From positions 1 through 64,000 of the forward strand of contig UZAE01012013.1 of NCBI GenBank assembly GCA_900617975.1: 64,000 nt of DNA, read 5' to 3'. Origin of the DNA: Rodentolepis nana. Its lineage: Eukaryota > Platyhelminthes > Cestoda > Cyclophyllidea > Hymenolepididae. Positions within the stretch are counted from its first letter, which is position 1. Every line of letters begins with the position of its first letter. Below the pieces are notes generated by a model. The model saw only the letters and a list, made by a program, of their open reading frames with translations, ran no database searches and had not been told where the DNA came from. Of this stretch, positions 20,701 to 35,400 are shown in pieces. A program made the position numbers and the translations under genes.

Positions 20701-22344
20701 GAGACAGAGGTGAGGCGGGAAGTTGCTGCCAAGGCATGGGGTAGTCACCTTTGTGGAGGAAGAACTAGGCGGTGCCAAAATTTTAAAATTTGAGCTCACT
20801 ATTGGTGCGTCTCTTCTCATATCGAGGTATTTAATTTATTGAATGGTAGAAAGTGCACCGAATCTGAGCTAATTGTTTAATAATGAATTAGAATTCAAAT
20901 AATCGAAGATTTAACATAAAATATTGAATAAAAATGGAGTTCCATTCTGAAATCTCTAACACCGGACTTGGAGTGTTGGATATTAATATAACTAAAGGCA
21001 GTGTTTAACCCAACTGCAGAAATTCAAAGGAAAACTCTTTTGTTACTCTAATCTGCATGAATATACATTAATTGAAGCGGTACTTAGCTGTTTTCTTACC
21101 CAATTAGATCAATGCATATTTACGCGAGATTCAAATGAATTTTAAAGTGCAGAGAAAGCAGATATGCGTTTAAGAAATAGAATGTACTTACTTAATTAGT
21201 ACATAATTTCCTTTTAATTGGGAACGAAGCATTTTAAAAATGGTTTCAATTTTTTACAGAATAAACAGTTCAGTCCCTTAATGGACACAAATAAATAATT
21301 AAATGGTGGGTAGCCAAAGTAATAAGAAAATGTACTCCCTGTTGAAAATAGACCTGATTGAACAATACTCCCAAGAAATGAATTGCCATTGTGACTCCAA
21401 TTGTCTCTCATTCTTTACGAGGTAATGTGAGATAAAAAAGTAATGACTGAAATAGTAAAAAAGAGTGGAAAAAAGAAAGCTTTCTTCTCTGCTATTAGAA
21501 TGAATATATGGAGAGTTGGTAAAAATTATGGTAATCAATGGTTCTATTTCTTAAACCACCCAATACTACTTTATGTAACCAATGGCTTTGAGTTCGCATG
21601 GCAGTTTGTGACGGTATTTGAGCAGATTTGAGTGCACTGTTCTGCTATTACCTACCTCTTTATTTTCGCTCGAAGATTAGCCTTCAGAGTTTCAGATTCT
21701 ACCAATGACAGGGTGTCTTATTAGGCATTTAAATGGCATCATAGCTCTATTGGGAGTCTGATTTTAATCGCCTTTCAAATTGTGATATTAGTTGAGGATG
21801 TTCAGAGTAAAATAAGTCTTCCCTTTTAAATGGAAATAAGAGTATTCCTAAATTACTCCATTTTTCAGATAAAAAAATGTATTGAATTGACACTTGATGA
21901 GTGAATGAAACCACCAGTGATGATAAAATATTTCGAAATGAGATTAATGCTAAATGAAAGAATGAATGCCGATATTGTGACTAAGCAAGCAAGCGCGCGA
22001 GCGAAATAATGAATAAAATTGCTCATACTAAAATTAAATGTATTTGGGTTTGAGTTTCAACAAATGATTAACGAGGTTGGATTTAATTAAGGTTTGTACT
22101 CACCGTCGTAATATTAAAATGCTAGGAATTTGAGAGAAAAATTAATTTTATGACACAATATATAAGTGATTTTTTGACGTGTCAAATGAATTTTAAAGTG
22201 CATATCTTCGAATGAAGTACTTTACTGATTATAACTTAAAATTGCGATAGTAGTCAGAAAAGCGATTATATCTCCTAAAAACATTATTTGATAATTCACC
22301 ATGCCCTCTTACGAACCCCACAACGACGACTATTGAAAAAATCT
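17705..22344. other. Mostly intergenic DNA; possible minus-strand exons at 17.83-18.15 kb
   Basis: Both strands are open for about 100 codons at 17829-18149, so strand and coding status cannot be decided (see findings). From 18.2 to 22.3 kb there are only short AT-rich frames, a G tract near 18799, and no member of the repeat families. The right edge holds CCAAT motifs before the next exon. Confidence 0.4.
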
Positions 22345-22372
22345 AATTGGTCACACATAGTTGTCCAATCAG
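22345..22372 (+). promoter_or_regulatory. CCAAT-box pair upstream of the 22.5-kb exon
   Basis: An inverted CCAAT (ATTGG at 22346-22350) and a direct CCAATCAG (22365-22372) lie 120-150 bp before the ATG at 22494, in a locally GC-richer stretch. This spacing suits a CCAAT-driven promoter with a leader of 40-80 nt. Confidence 0.35.
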
Positions 22373-22493
22373 AATTAAGGTGTGCGCACGTATCGGGTTC
22401 ATGTATTCTTCCTAACTGATATTTCATGCACTTTAGCCAGAATCTTCGGTCTCCGAGTAATGCCATCCTTCGCCGCCATCACAATCACTAATC

Positions 22494-23426
22494 ATGCCAT
22501 ACACTAGTGAGTACTCTCTCAAATCAGTCCAGGAGGTACCTTCACATCACAGTGGGAGCTCATCTGGAAAACGTTTTATCAACCTCCTCCGATCTCTCTT
22601 TTTTCTTTCGCCAAAACAGAATCCTGAAATATCCCAGAAAAAGTATACATCTATTCCTACACGACTGACGCCAGTGACCCTAAAAAGACGAAAAATAGAG
22701 TCCCCTATTCGGTCTACATCTCAATATGAAAATTTATCGAATTTTAGAGATCTAACAGCTTCAAATAATTACAGTCATGTGACTCATTCTACAACATATC
22801 TTCCAAAGCCTTCACCTCCGGTTATTCCTTATAGAGGATGTAACCAAAGACAATTTTATTCCCCTCAGATCAGACACGCAAACGATTCAAACTTCTACGC
22901 GCAGTCTTCGGGAATTCAGGATATCAAAATTGTGAATCTAGATCCCCGGCCAACTCAGTTGGTTCGTACGTTTTCGTACCGTATACCGGGAGACAGATAT
23001 GTGCTCCAAAGCTACCGCCGTCCAATTTATTCAGAGAGTGTGGAGGTCAATGTATCGGATCCTGTTACTTATCGAGTCACTCAGCAGCCATCTGCAGTGA
23101 TTAATCCGAAATATCTACTCCCTTCGGCAGTTTCAGGTACAAGTGAAAAGAAAGTCGTTTCCGTCGCGAATATTCCTATGGAGGCTCAGTATATTCGACC
23201 TCAAATGTGTATACCTAATGCGAGTGGAAAAGAAATTGTTCTAAAACGGGAGTATTCAGACACTTTTAATCCCCTAAGGGAATGCTCATCCAAGGATGAA
23301 TCTCGCAGGAAAATGGAAATTAAAGAAAGAATTCTAGCTGAGTGGGAGCATAGCTGGAGACCCGAAGATCGTAAATTGGACGGAAGCTTTTCTTCGATAG
23401 GAACAAACAGAGAGGAACCGTCTATG
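22494..23426 (+). CDS. Long disordered-protein exon, possibly 5' part of the RhoGAP gene
   Basis: Reads 311 codons from ATG 22494 to a good splice donor (ATG|GTAGGT at 23427); without splicing the frame stays open to 23552. The product is not recognised. It is basic and rich in Ser, Pro, Tyr and Arg, without a folded domain, signal peptide or membrane segment. A short basic-hydrophobic stretch (RFINLLRSLFFL) is near residue 27, and an acidic-basic helix (RRKMEIKERILAEWEHSW) is near residue 275. Codon use and length make it clearly coding. It has the same strand as the DLC-type gene that resumes at 37.1 kb and could be its first exon. However, this donor is phase 0 and the next recognised acceptor needs phase 1, so at least one further exon or another donor is required. 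A separate gene is equally possible. Confidence 0.65.
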
Positions 23427-26400
23427 GTAGGTCCACATGCCAACTTGTATTCCATTGCTAATTGTATCAAAATCCGACTATATTTTACTGGCTACACAGA
23501 CAGGAGCGTAAACAAGTTAAGTTGTCCAATATCCATGTCAGTGCCTATTTAGGTAGACTAAATTGACCATAGGAGTGAAATACTTTAATGTATGCCTTGG
23601 ATACCTAAAGGAAACACCCAGATTACTTCAACTAATTAGAAATATGAGAGAAAAATGATATCATTTAGCCCCAAAGGCACCTTTTTTGCCGTCCTTATTC
23701 GTCTAAAGTAAATGTTTGCTAAATCCCAACACTTTTTTCTAACGGCATTTAGATTAATTTAATGCTCGTCTTATTACATTAGAAAGTCTTCCCTTTTCAA
23801 ACGCCGATCAACATTCTTTTACTTCTAACTCTAAATTAATTAATTTAATTCGGATTTATGGATTATTCTATTAAAATTAATTTTAACAAAATTCTGAGAG
23901 TTAAATAGATAGTGCTTTGTAAAGGAGGGTTTCTTTTGAACTAATGAATTTCATAGATTGAATCGGTTCCCACGTAAATTATATTGTTTATGCATATAAA
24001 GTTTTAGCTGTTTTAAAGAGGTTTAAGAGAGGGGAATTTTTTTCATCTCAAGACTACAACGGGATTTCGAAATCGCTTTTCTGACTGGCCGTAAGAAACT
24101 CGAAAAATTGGTAATAACTGTCAGGTGTGATCGATTGGACTGCTGTCTTGATAAACACATGGATATGAATACATATCAGTGTAAATACCTTAAGCACTTT
24201 TGACACTGAAATTGAGGTGAACATGAAAATTGACTTAAGGTTTTCTATGTTTGTTTTATTGGTCCGAAAAAGGGTCACTACCAACATTGTGTTGGTATCA
24301 CATGACTTCAAGGTAAACCTGTGGCTTTGTTCGTCTTATTCCTACCCTGATCCCCTTTTATCCCATTTATTCCTCTTTCTTTTACCCTTGTCTTTACAGT
24401 GACATTTAAATCTGTCCTTATCAGCGTTAGAAAGTCATCTTTTTACTGGCACGCCTTTATTGCATGTGGTGCAAAGAGGACACATGGTATACAAACATCG
24501 ATTTCTTATCGTGGAAGCATTTTTTTTGCCAATATTTTGATAATGAGCTAAAAATAGACAGATCTAGTGTAAGAAAAAGCCATTGGTTCCGTTAATGCAG
24601 TGTAAAACGATACATACGTCTCATTATTGGGCATTTAACAACTTCAAGATGGAAAGAAGACAAACACAGTTGCTGAGGCCGGGGGAAATCAATAATAATA
24701 CCACATTCAATATAATTATTATTTTTGATTATAATGAAATTGGTGATACGGTAAATAAGCAAAGGAATTAGACGAACATACTTGAATCTAGAATGGAAAC
24801 AAAGTCGACTTAAACTACTGAATGCAAAGAATGTTTATGAGAATCTATTTGTGTGAAGTTTGTTATTACTCAAATCCACTAATTTCGCTGAATTCGGATG
24901 ATGTTCCACCATCTCGCTAAATTACGTCTAGTTGATTGATTGGCTGCACGGAACCGTTGACCTACTTGATTTTCAAGCCAATAACGTGTAGATATTTATC
25001 CCTAGATTAGTAGCTAGTCTGTCAACACTGTTGTGGACACTCCGAAAGATTTTACTTTAAAACCCTCTCAAGTATCTTGTGTAGTGCCCTCTTAATAAAT
25101 TCTGGTAGTACTTTAAGGTCAAAGTATGTGGATGAACTTACATACTTCAACATAACGAATTTCTGGCAAATTTTACTTCTCTCCTCTGATTATGGGAGAG
25201 AAAAGTGGAGTTTTAAACAATCCAACTACCTTTAGCAAAATTTTGATTAATAATTCTAATGATCCAAAGTTTCTATTCCTGAACAAATATTTAAATTTCT
25301 TTTTTATAACATAGGTTTCTCCGAAATTAGGACAAATAAGGCACCGTAAAGAAAAATAATGGAACATTTCTTAAAGAAAACAAATAAACTCTTTAAAGAG
25401 AGATTCAAAATATAAATTTAGGTTATAGTATGAAAAAATAAACCTCAGTGATATCTTTCTTTCTAAAATATTCTCTTAAATCCGAAAAGAATTTTCTTCA
25501 GTAAGCATAAATTTAGCCACAAAAATGACGCAAATGGTCGAAATTCGATATCTGCTTTATTGGTAGTACTATCTTCCATCTTTTAATTTCCTTCATTTAA
25601 ACAAAAGTGCGCATTTGAGCCATAACTTGAGCCGAGGATACATATATTCAATGCAATATTTGGCCAAGTGGGAGATTTGAAACTTGAAATAAAGATTTTT
25701 TCATAGCTCCAGGCGCTGTCAAGGCTTCTGTTTTTCACCTTGATATTCGTAACAGCATCTGATTGAAGGCGTGGTTCGCAAGGCGTGAATTCGAAATTTA
25801 CACACATATCTTTTAAGGATCACAGATTTGCAATGTCATCAATTCTCTCGAAATTGAAAATCCAGTTCAATACTTGCCAAAAAGCGCATATTCGAGATGA
25901 CCAATTTTAAAATTTTATGTACTGGTGCCGCGTCCACTTTCAGGGTCACGGGGTCATTAGTTGTTTTTAGCTGGCTAAAGTAACAGAGTGGGACTAGACT
26001 TCACCCCCCCCCTTTCCTACGCTCTCTTCAGTTCACCGTATTTTTGATAAATTACTATTCCTAAAGTGATTTGAGACAATTATGCTCTGAGTACATTTGT
26101 CATTTTTTTAAATCTAAAATTGCTGCATATTCAATAATTGAGTATGACTATATAAGATTTTGTAGTCCGCTAGATTATGTCGCTAATAATGGGGACATAT
26201 CTTTGAAAAAAGATCATTACATTGACAATAAGGAGCATAACCAAAAATTTCCTAAAACTCTTAAAATGCAAATATTAAAGAGAGCTTTGTTGAGTAGGAG
26301 AAAATAATGATATGATGTGACCTTTTCATAAGCTATATAACACGTGTTTGCATAATTCTTAAGCCGATTCAAAGCCAAGAAACAGTTTCAGACCTATGGG

Positions 26401-29400
26401 ACGTTTTAAAATGACACATCATTTTAATGACATTAGAAAATATAGTGAAAAGAAGTGAACAAATTTTATACTTAAAGATTATAGAATTCGCCATTTTAGA
26501 ATTTACTGGCCATAAAATAGCGCATTTATCACATTTCTTGCATTGACTGAACTGCAATGAGCTCTGTTTTCTGTTGTCCAAGGGGAAGACATTCAAAAAT
26601 AACATGGCAAATCGTTCATTTCCAGCCTTTCAGTCAGCTCTGTATATTCTGAATAGAAACTTAACTGGAGGAAAAGGTCATTCTGTAGTGAGTTAACAAG
26701 CAATCCTAATTAGGCAACCTGATAACTCTTACGCCATTCAATTCTGGACTTTATTTAAATTTTGAGAGAACAAAATGATGTTTCTTAATGCCGAACAATA
26801 GGAGATATTAAATAGTCAATAATTCTAAGAAGCAGAGCTCTTATAATTTCAGAAAGGTTTGCTAACATTCGAGACTTCCCAGGAAGTCTAAAAGAGAAGT
26901 GGCGACTATTTTGATCATTTAGTGTTTTGGAAAGCTACCATTATATCGAATCACGATTAAGTATTGAGTCATTACTACGAATAGAATGGTTTAAATTTAA
27001 AATTTAGGTTTTAAGCTTAAAACTCATTGAAGATTTCTATTCTCCCATCTATAAAGAAAGCCAATATCTTAAACATAACTCAAATACTCAACCTTGATTG
27101 ACCGTCTAGTTAGTCAGTAAAGTAACGACGAGAACACTTGATTTCCAAAAATGAATAAGGGGAGCAGAAATAGGTAATCTTACCTTAAAGGAAAGACTGT
27201 ATTGCATTCCGTTTCAAAGTTATAACACCTGGTTTCATCCTTCTATCAATGTCTTTTATCTCTCCCTTCAGTCAGGAAGCATTTATTTTTGATATATAAC
27301 TAATGCTTTCGTGGTAATCTCTTAAGACACCCCAATTTTGGGGTTGGTATTCCCCACAGCGATTTGTACAGACACTGCTTTAGTTTGCTTTTCCTTGTTA
27401 CTTTTACAAAACTTTTAACATCAAATTGAATTGTACACGAATTGTTTACGACGTAATTGGCACATAGGAATAGGTTGAAAAGTTAGAACTTTGCTACTAA
27501 TTTCATATCTAATATGTTACTGATAGGAAATTGTTCTGATTCTTTTAGTCAAATCAAATAGGAAATGATTGAATTTAAACCAAATGTATTTCGATGACAG
27601 TTTCTTATTGTTTATAACTTATATATTGATTTTATTGATTACAAACAAATGTTGTAGTTTTCATAGTTGATTTGGCAACTAAATAGTAGATTTATTAAAA
27701 TTTATGATTTTAAAGCGAATAAATCCGTTGTCTTTCAAATGTACAAATTTTTAATTAGTTAAACAAGTATAGGGAGGACGGTAATTGTAAATATTTTACG
27801 AAACAAGCTGTTTTACCTTCGCGTGTCCAAATGTCCAGAAGTGTTATTTTCTGAATTCTTAAATAAAGGCGAAAAGAGATATGTTAGTCACAGTTGGGAG
27901 CCATTTGCAAATTAGATTTTTATTTAATCAGAAAAAATACGCTTGTCTAGGTATATGTAAATTCAGTACAATCTCCTCTATGCCTTCATCGACTGTTAAT
28001 TGATCTAAGATATTTTTTTAATTATTAATTTTTCCTCACTTTGTGAGATTTACACAAAGTTATTCATGCATTCTACTTGGTATTTCCAGAAACCGTGTAT
28101 GCCAATACTATATTGTCTTTACTACTCAAATATTTAATTGTATATTCAAGAACTAAATCTGTCACAGTTTCGAAATAAAAACATCATAAGGACAATTAAT
28201 GAAAAAAATAAGAAAAGATAAAAGGAGTTGCGTTTGGTGGTGGGCGGTGAGAAAAAGTAATGGATAATTTTCGAAGCATCAAGATATCCATTGTCACCCA
28301 GAAGTAAAATTTAGGGATAATTTAGAATGCGAGTATTAACAAAGAAGGGACCAGTGGGGTTCGTTCAAGATGAGTAGGTAAACATTTCTTGAAGCTTGAT
28401 TAATTTGATTACTCTGAGTTGCATTCAGTTAGTTCCAACACCTGTTTTCGTATTAAGATTGAATTCGCACATGTATGTAGCAACCTATTATAACAACACG
28501 CACAATCCTGAAGGAATACAAATTCACTGTGAATATATTTTCACAGTTACAATAATCTAAAACTCATTAGGCTGGCAAAATACCAACCGCTTTATGTACT
28601 TCTCCAATGCCTCCAATTTATCACTTCAAAATAAATGTAAAATTCATTCCCATTCTTCTAATTTTATACTTCACAAAAGAAAATTAATAGTTTAGAGGAT
28701 TTCGTCAAGTTTTGACCGGAAGTAGTGAGGCTTATTTAAACAAATTTCAAGCTGCTATAACAGTAATAGGGTCTATTCATTTTGGTCTTTTTATGCTATG
28801 CACTTTATATGTTTCATCGATGATTCTCCTTCTTGAAATCGAAGAAGAGATGATGGTAAAAATAGAATATATTCCTACAAAGGGACAGTTGTCCAGTGCA
28901 CCATAACCCAATTTTAGGAAACTACTGATGGCAAAATTCTCTTATGATGGCAGTAAAAGAAGTATGAAAATTTTACTCCTTTTTTCAAGTCGTAAAAACG
29001 ACTCTAACCATCATGATCATGGTGACGGCATTCCACCTCCTTCCTGACTTTAAGGAACTAGAGAGTCGATATGTGATTATCAGTTAAAGTTACTAAAAAT
29101 TTACTGTACGGTTAAAGGAAAGAAGCATTATCATTTAAAATATTTAATAAAGAATCCCAATGACAAACGGATAAATAGGCACAAACAGTGATCGGTGTCA
29201 CTGTGTCCAAAGATCGATACATTTTATGAAGAATTGGTGATTTCGGAGACTTGCAACTTTTGACACCGAATAGTCAGCAATTCTTAGTTAGACTTTCAAA
29301 TCACAATACCCTACTTCTATCATATAGTGGAATCATATTATCTTTCCTCAATAGATATGTATCAAAATTATGTGTTAGGCAAGTAGATATTTCTTGAATT

Positions 29401-32400
29401 TCAGTAACATTTTTACATATACAGAGCGTTTGACTGGGGTAAATGAGTAAAACTGGCATTATTATTGCCCATGGTGGTTAAGATAAACACAGTAAGTTCA
29501 AGTCCTGAATCGTAGAGGAAATATTCTACAGTGGAGTGAATTGAAGATGGAATAGAGGTAACTATGCTGATTTGAGATGTCATACTTTATTTGAATTTCG
29601 GAATCATTTTTAGCAAATTTTCTTACAAAGGGCTAATATTTACCTCGCAATATCCAAGTGTTCCATAAATCAACCCTTAAAATTTGACTCCGGGCCTTTC
29701 ACGCGGGATCATGCCCACAATATCCATAACAGTTTGAATCAGTCTTACCAGCCCACATTTCTATGTTCCAACAATTGTGTACAGAGTTCACTAGTTGGGT
29801 TTTAATACTCCGAAAATGTCAAATAGGCCTTCCCAAATATAGAAAAATGGTTGTCAAAACTATTTTTGTAAAATTTTTGGGTAAGACTTAAGCAAATGGC
29901 AATCTTTTTTCTGTATATATGCGTAGTATGCATTTAAGATATGCGCTTAAATGAGATTTTAGGCTTTCACTGTTGTGGGCTAAATTGCACTTTGATGTTT
30001 TCTTTCCCGAGGAACATCCATTTGAAAGTCTTTTGTCTTTTACAGTCGTGAACTATTTACGACCTCACTTAATAAAGGTCAAACAAGTGAACATATTCCC
30101 TCAATTTATCGAACATTAGCTATTTATTGAGTAGTTTAAAGGAAACTACTTATTTTTCAAGAACACTAAACCCATAAAAGCGATTTTTTATAATCGCATT
30201 CAAAATCGTTTGACGAAAAACAAAATTCTCAAACTTGGAAGGCGGTTGTTTAACAGGTTAAATGGTCAGATACGCAACAACCTTATAATAATATAAAATA
30301 GGGCCCGAGATGAAGCATTTAAAACATTTTAAAGCACTTTAGATAAAATCGTATAATGCTATAGCGGCCTCTCTCAAATTAAGCCCTAAACAATTTTTCT
30401 CGCCATTATATGACTTTTGACTAGAAGATTGATGACGAATCCATTCTCTCCATAATCGTTGCATTGTATAGCTTCTTTTTCATCTAAAATGGACGAATTG
30501 CCAAGTTTATGGACACCTATTTTGGAAATTACTTAAATTATTTTCTGCTCCGTTCAAATAGTATTAAACATGGCAACTACATTTTGTCAATTATGCGAAT
30601 TCGCAAGGTTTTTGATGAATAAATGCTAGACTGTTATCACGGCATCAAGGTTGTTGGGGCTCATCTTTCCACGATTTTTCATCAGTTTGTGTGTATATTC
30701 TTTCAGTTACGTATCAACATCAATTTTCTTACATAAAGGGTAATTTCCAACTGCTATTATTAAATTGCATTTTTACGCCTGGTTTAGTACCAGTAATACA
30801 ATTATTGTTAATACAAAAATGACAAATTTCAATTTGTGGAAGCAATAGAAATTGGCCAATCACCAAACTTTGTCAATGATAAAGGAGAGAGGAACTCTAT
30901 AAAGCGTTGAAATCAACATCGCGTTATCGAAAAGCTCTGCCACATTCAATTTTGGTTTTCTGGGTGTACATTATTAAGCAAATGGATATCTCATGCTTCA
31001 AAATTCGATTTTAATGATTCATCGCCTTAATTGCAGCAATTGCTTTTTTTTCTATGTTCAGGGCTTATTGACTTACTTTTAATCGAGAAGGGTTGGCCTT
31101 GCCAATTTAATTCCCTCTTTTTTCCATTCACTGGTAGATAGGACAAAATGATCTTGCATGCCATCCACCAGTGCACAGTTTCAACCCAGTAGAAGTAATA
31201 CAGACAAATCCTCTTCTTAGACTACGCCTTGGTAAACAGTCGAACATATTGATGAAATTCGCAGGGAATTTCCCAATATTGTTCACTTACTAGAATAATC
31301 GCAAGCGAAAAATTCAAGTATTTCAGCTGAACGTCGAACCTTTTACCACTCAATGATAAAGAAGGTAACTTTGAAGATGTCTCTCAATCTTACATACACA
31401 GCAGGTCAAGGCGTACGTATTCTCACGAACTCAATAGTAGGAAATAGGAACTATGGCATATAATGCTACTTTTCAGTCAACAAGATTCTAACATAAATAT
31501 TTTGTCAAAGATTTGTCAAAAAAGGACTCCAATCAAAGGAGATTCATCAATTTGGATAAAGCAACTATACATAGTTCATTAATTTTTCTTTAGCAAACAT
31601 AGTATATAAAGTTGCTCATCTTCCTCACTGAATCTTACATTTAGGTCGACTATTTTAAATAAAAAAGATATTTGTTTTGTAATTATTAAAAAAGAAACCG
31701 CAAAGCAGCTACACTTTTTCATCTAAAGAAAGAATTCAAACTCAAGAAAGATAAAGGAATTAAATACTCACTTAGGAATGAAATTGATTATTTTATTGGA
31801 CTATTGACCATTAGATCTAGGTTGTGTGAATTTTACTTCATATATGTTATCTAGAACTTCATTTTCTTATATTTTAATGTTCAAATCTTTTCCTTTTGTG
31901 GTCAGTTAATTAATATTGACGGTTGGTCAAAACAATTTAGGTTGACTACACGTACAAGCCCACTCACTCCAACCACACGGATAAAATAATTGCTTTTGAA
32001 TTAGACAGATATATTTAAATCACTCTTGACACTTGTTGATCGAAGAAATACATCACAAAGGTACAATTTAACCGCCTCTATACTTTTCTTTTCTGCTAAT
32101 TAATGAGAGGTTAGTTCAATTCCAAATTTTTCTATTCAATAATTAGCTCATATTTTTGTCATTTTACCTTATTCACAGCGAAACAACAGATTCTTTTGTG
32201 TTACTCGTTGTCCTTGGAAGCAAAGGTATTGCTTCTTGTCTTGTGCAATTCACATGAATCCTAAGTCAACTTAACTTGACAGCAAAAATTCGTATTTTAA
32301 GACACCTAGTCAGATATGTCCAAAAATGCAGAAACATTTTTTATTCAAGCAACCCTTAATAGATATGATTTTGCTTTTTTCACGCTGTTGTGCATTGCAA

Positions 32401-35400
32401 TGAGGAGTAGGTTATAAAGAATATAATAAAGTTGATGATTTTTTGGAAATAACTATTACCTAGCATTAATATTCGTTTTTACACATAGACTTTGCACCAA
32501 TCACCTATTTACTCGCTATCTGCCATACACTTATCATGTCAATCGATTTAATTGCCGACCAAAATTGTACATGCAGCCGTTTTCATAATCCTGTGTCTTT
32601 CCAAATCTACAGAAAAGTCTATTTTCGAGCATTTCTAAAACAATTAGACACATATTTTGTGGTAACATTTATGTCTGAATATGATATATTGAAGCCTCCT
32701 TGTCAAACTTGCTTTCATCAGTCGGTTTAAAAAACGAAAATTTTACAAAATCGCACTTGTTCTAAGCTGAACCCTGTGCTTGAAAAACGATGACAATAAG
32801 ACCTTATTAACCGAGATAAATAACTGATCAGTGACGCCTCTTACTTAGGCAAGGACACCATTGACAGTGAAAACAGACGCCGTATGGAAATCATCAACCA
32901 ATGAGGATAGAATACGAGACACTTTGGACATCTCCCCTTGAAAACCGAACTTATTAACTTATACCTCCCCCCACATCTCCTTATCCAGTGCATTTAAAAG
33001 CTAGCCAACGTCTTTTGTTGTTATTATCAATGACTATATTTATCGGCATGTAAAATTGTTACATTTCTTTGCTTCACGATCTGTGAATTCATAAACTTTA
33101 TTTGAGTTTCTCTTTCGAATATTATTCAGAGGTGCTGTGCGTTATTTTATTTTGCAAGGATCTTCAAAATAAAGCACGATTACCTGCTCGTTCGTGGTGC
33201 ATTTGTTTTTAACTTAGTCATTTTCGAGGAAATATTTTTCCATTTCAAATTAATCCTTCGGTTATTTTGAAGAAGGTAATCTGTACTGAATTAAAATCTA
33301 AGGCTCTTAGTTACTTCAAGCACTGCAGATAAAATTAACATGTATTTTTCACTTTCAAGAGAATCTTTAAATTCTGGATCATCTTACAATTGCAAAAAAC
33401 ACCGTACATAATTCGCTAAATTCATTGACTGACGATTAAACGGCTTCTCTGATAAGCTAAGTTAGAATTAAGCTGTGGTTAATTTAAGCAAGCCTTATTT
33501 GGCTAAAATTTAATTAAATTAGTGAGATAACAATAAACGTATGAATTGCTAAACAGCATTTCCTCAGTCTTTAAATAAAAATAGTAACCGTACCATCTCT
33601 ACTCAAAAGTAATAAGTACCATACATTAAAATACCTCACAAATTACTTCGCCAAATATAAGAATAATGCATACTGTTGATTTGTAAATCTAGTTCATAAG
33701 TATTATTAAACCGCACAAATTTATGAATGTAAAAATACTATCCAATAACGCCAACTGCTTTATAACATTGAAGACTGCACGTTTACTAGTTGAAATTTAG
33801 TAATGTTATGTTCTTTTAACAACTGCTCGTAAAAGGCCGGTTTATTCATAATAATCATCAAAGGTTTATTTTAATTCCGCAACCTACAACGGTAACTAAG
33901 ATAAAATTATATCGAAAGGTCTGCTAAGAGAAGCAATAGCAATTTGATGTGGAAATAACTGTCGGAAAATGAGGACAAATGCAGCTTTCAATAATTTACA
34001 GTAAGCCTAATTTTAGTTTATGTTGGATCATTGGAAGCGAAAATATCATTCATGGGGAAGTAAAGGAGAAGTTAACTTTACTTCCAATTCGATGACTTGT
34101 AAATGTGGAATGAATCCTTCCACCTTAAATTTCGTCAAAATCTGTTTTAACCTAATCTGCAATTCGTGTAAATGCGAAAGACAGACCTCCTTTCTCAAAC
34201 TCAATTTCATCCACGATTCGGCATTCGAGCCTTCACAAAAACGGTAATCGTTATAAAATGTACTTTTAGATCCTATAACGGTGATTGTTCTTCATTTGCA
34301 TTATTTTGCTCAAATCGCGTATGCTACGGACAGTTTAAGATAATTTGTGCTAACTATCATTGAGTTTAAGCATGCACAATTGTGGTGTTTCAAATTATTC
34401 CTTCCTTCCTTCCCTTTGTTCGCAAAACAATTAACATGCATTGTGCGCTATTCGTTTAAAGTGTTTGGTAATGAACACTCCTCAGCATGAAAAATAACAG
34501 CCTCTTGTTTCCGTCTTTTAGGTTGACGATGAGTTGAAAGTAATACCCTCGCCAACTCTTCGAACAAATTACTCTCCTCATTATGGTAAATTAATCAACA
34601 ATATTTTTTGTACATTTAGCCTACTTACTTCAAAATAATGCATTAAGATTAAGATGAACTCGCCAATTCCTAGCTTGTATATTATAAATTAATGCGAGAT
34701 TTTAATGATTGTTTCATAGTTTTGTTTATAACAAAAATCCAATATTGTTCCAGCTGACTTTTACAGCATTCGGAAAATACAATGTAAACAATTTAAAGCT
34801 GTAAAATGATCAAATAACCATAATGTTGTAGAACGGAGTTAATTTGAATGTTGATATAAGAAGATAATTGGAACAAAAGCGGAGTGAAAATTTTAAAAAT
34901 AATCCAGTTATCGGTGGAAGAAATGTCCCAAGAATAACATGATCTGCCTATTGAGCTAAATTGCAAAAATGGTAGCAGTCATACTTACCCATATTAGTCT
35001 ATTATACTTCTCATGTATTTCTTTTTCCATTATAGCGAATGGCGAATTTCACTTAGGAAAATAAGTAATGTCAGTGAGGGTATATGTTTCTCTTAATCTC
35101 TGACTTAACAGACACTGATTACTATGCCATAGGCAAAATGTATCACAGGTAGATAGAGATCGACTGTATTTTGCATTCAAGGACGGTTCTTTAATAACAA
35201 TTCTTAAATATGGTCACTGGTAAATTGATCGAAAATGAAGTGCTTGGAATGACTTATCACACAAGTCTAATCTGACCAATAAAAAAGGAATGAGAAAGTG
35301 GTTTATTGTTTATGAACTCCGCTTAAATGGTCTGAGTCCTATTATACTGAAATGGTGGGAATAATTTCGTTGGCCGACAGGAGGATAATGAGGAGATAAT

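Noticed and set aside
28691..28904. 71-codon frame with a hydrophobic stretch after a TTTAG acceptor-like site
   Set aside because: Considered as a membrane-protein exon, but there is no donor before its stop and no family resemblance.
29461..29520. tRNA-like B-box (AGTTCAAGTCC)
   Set aside because: No matching A box or acceptor-stem pairing could be found at the right distance.
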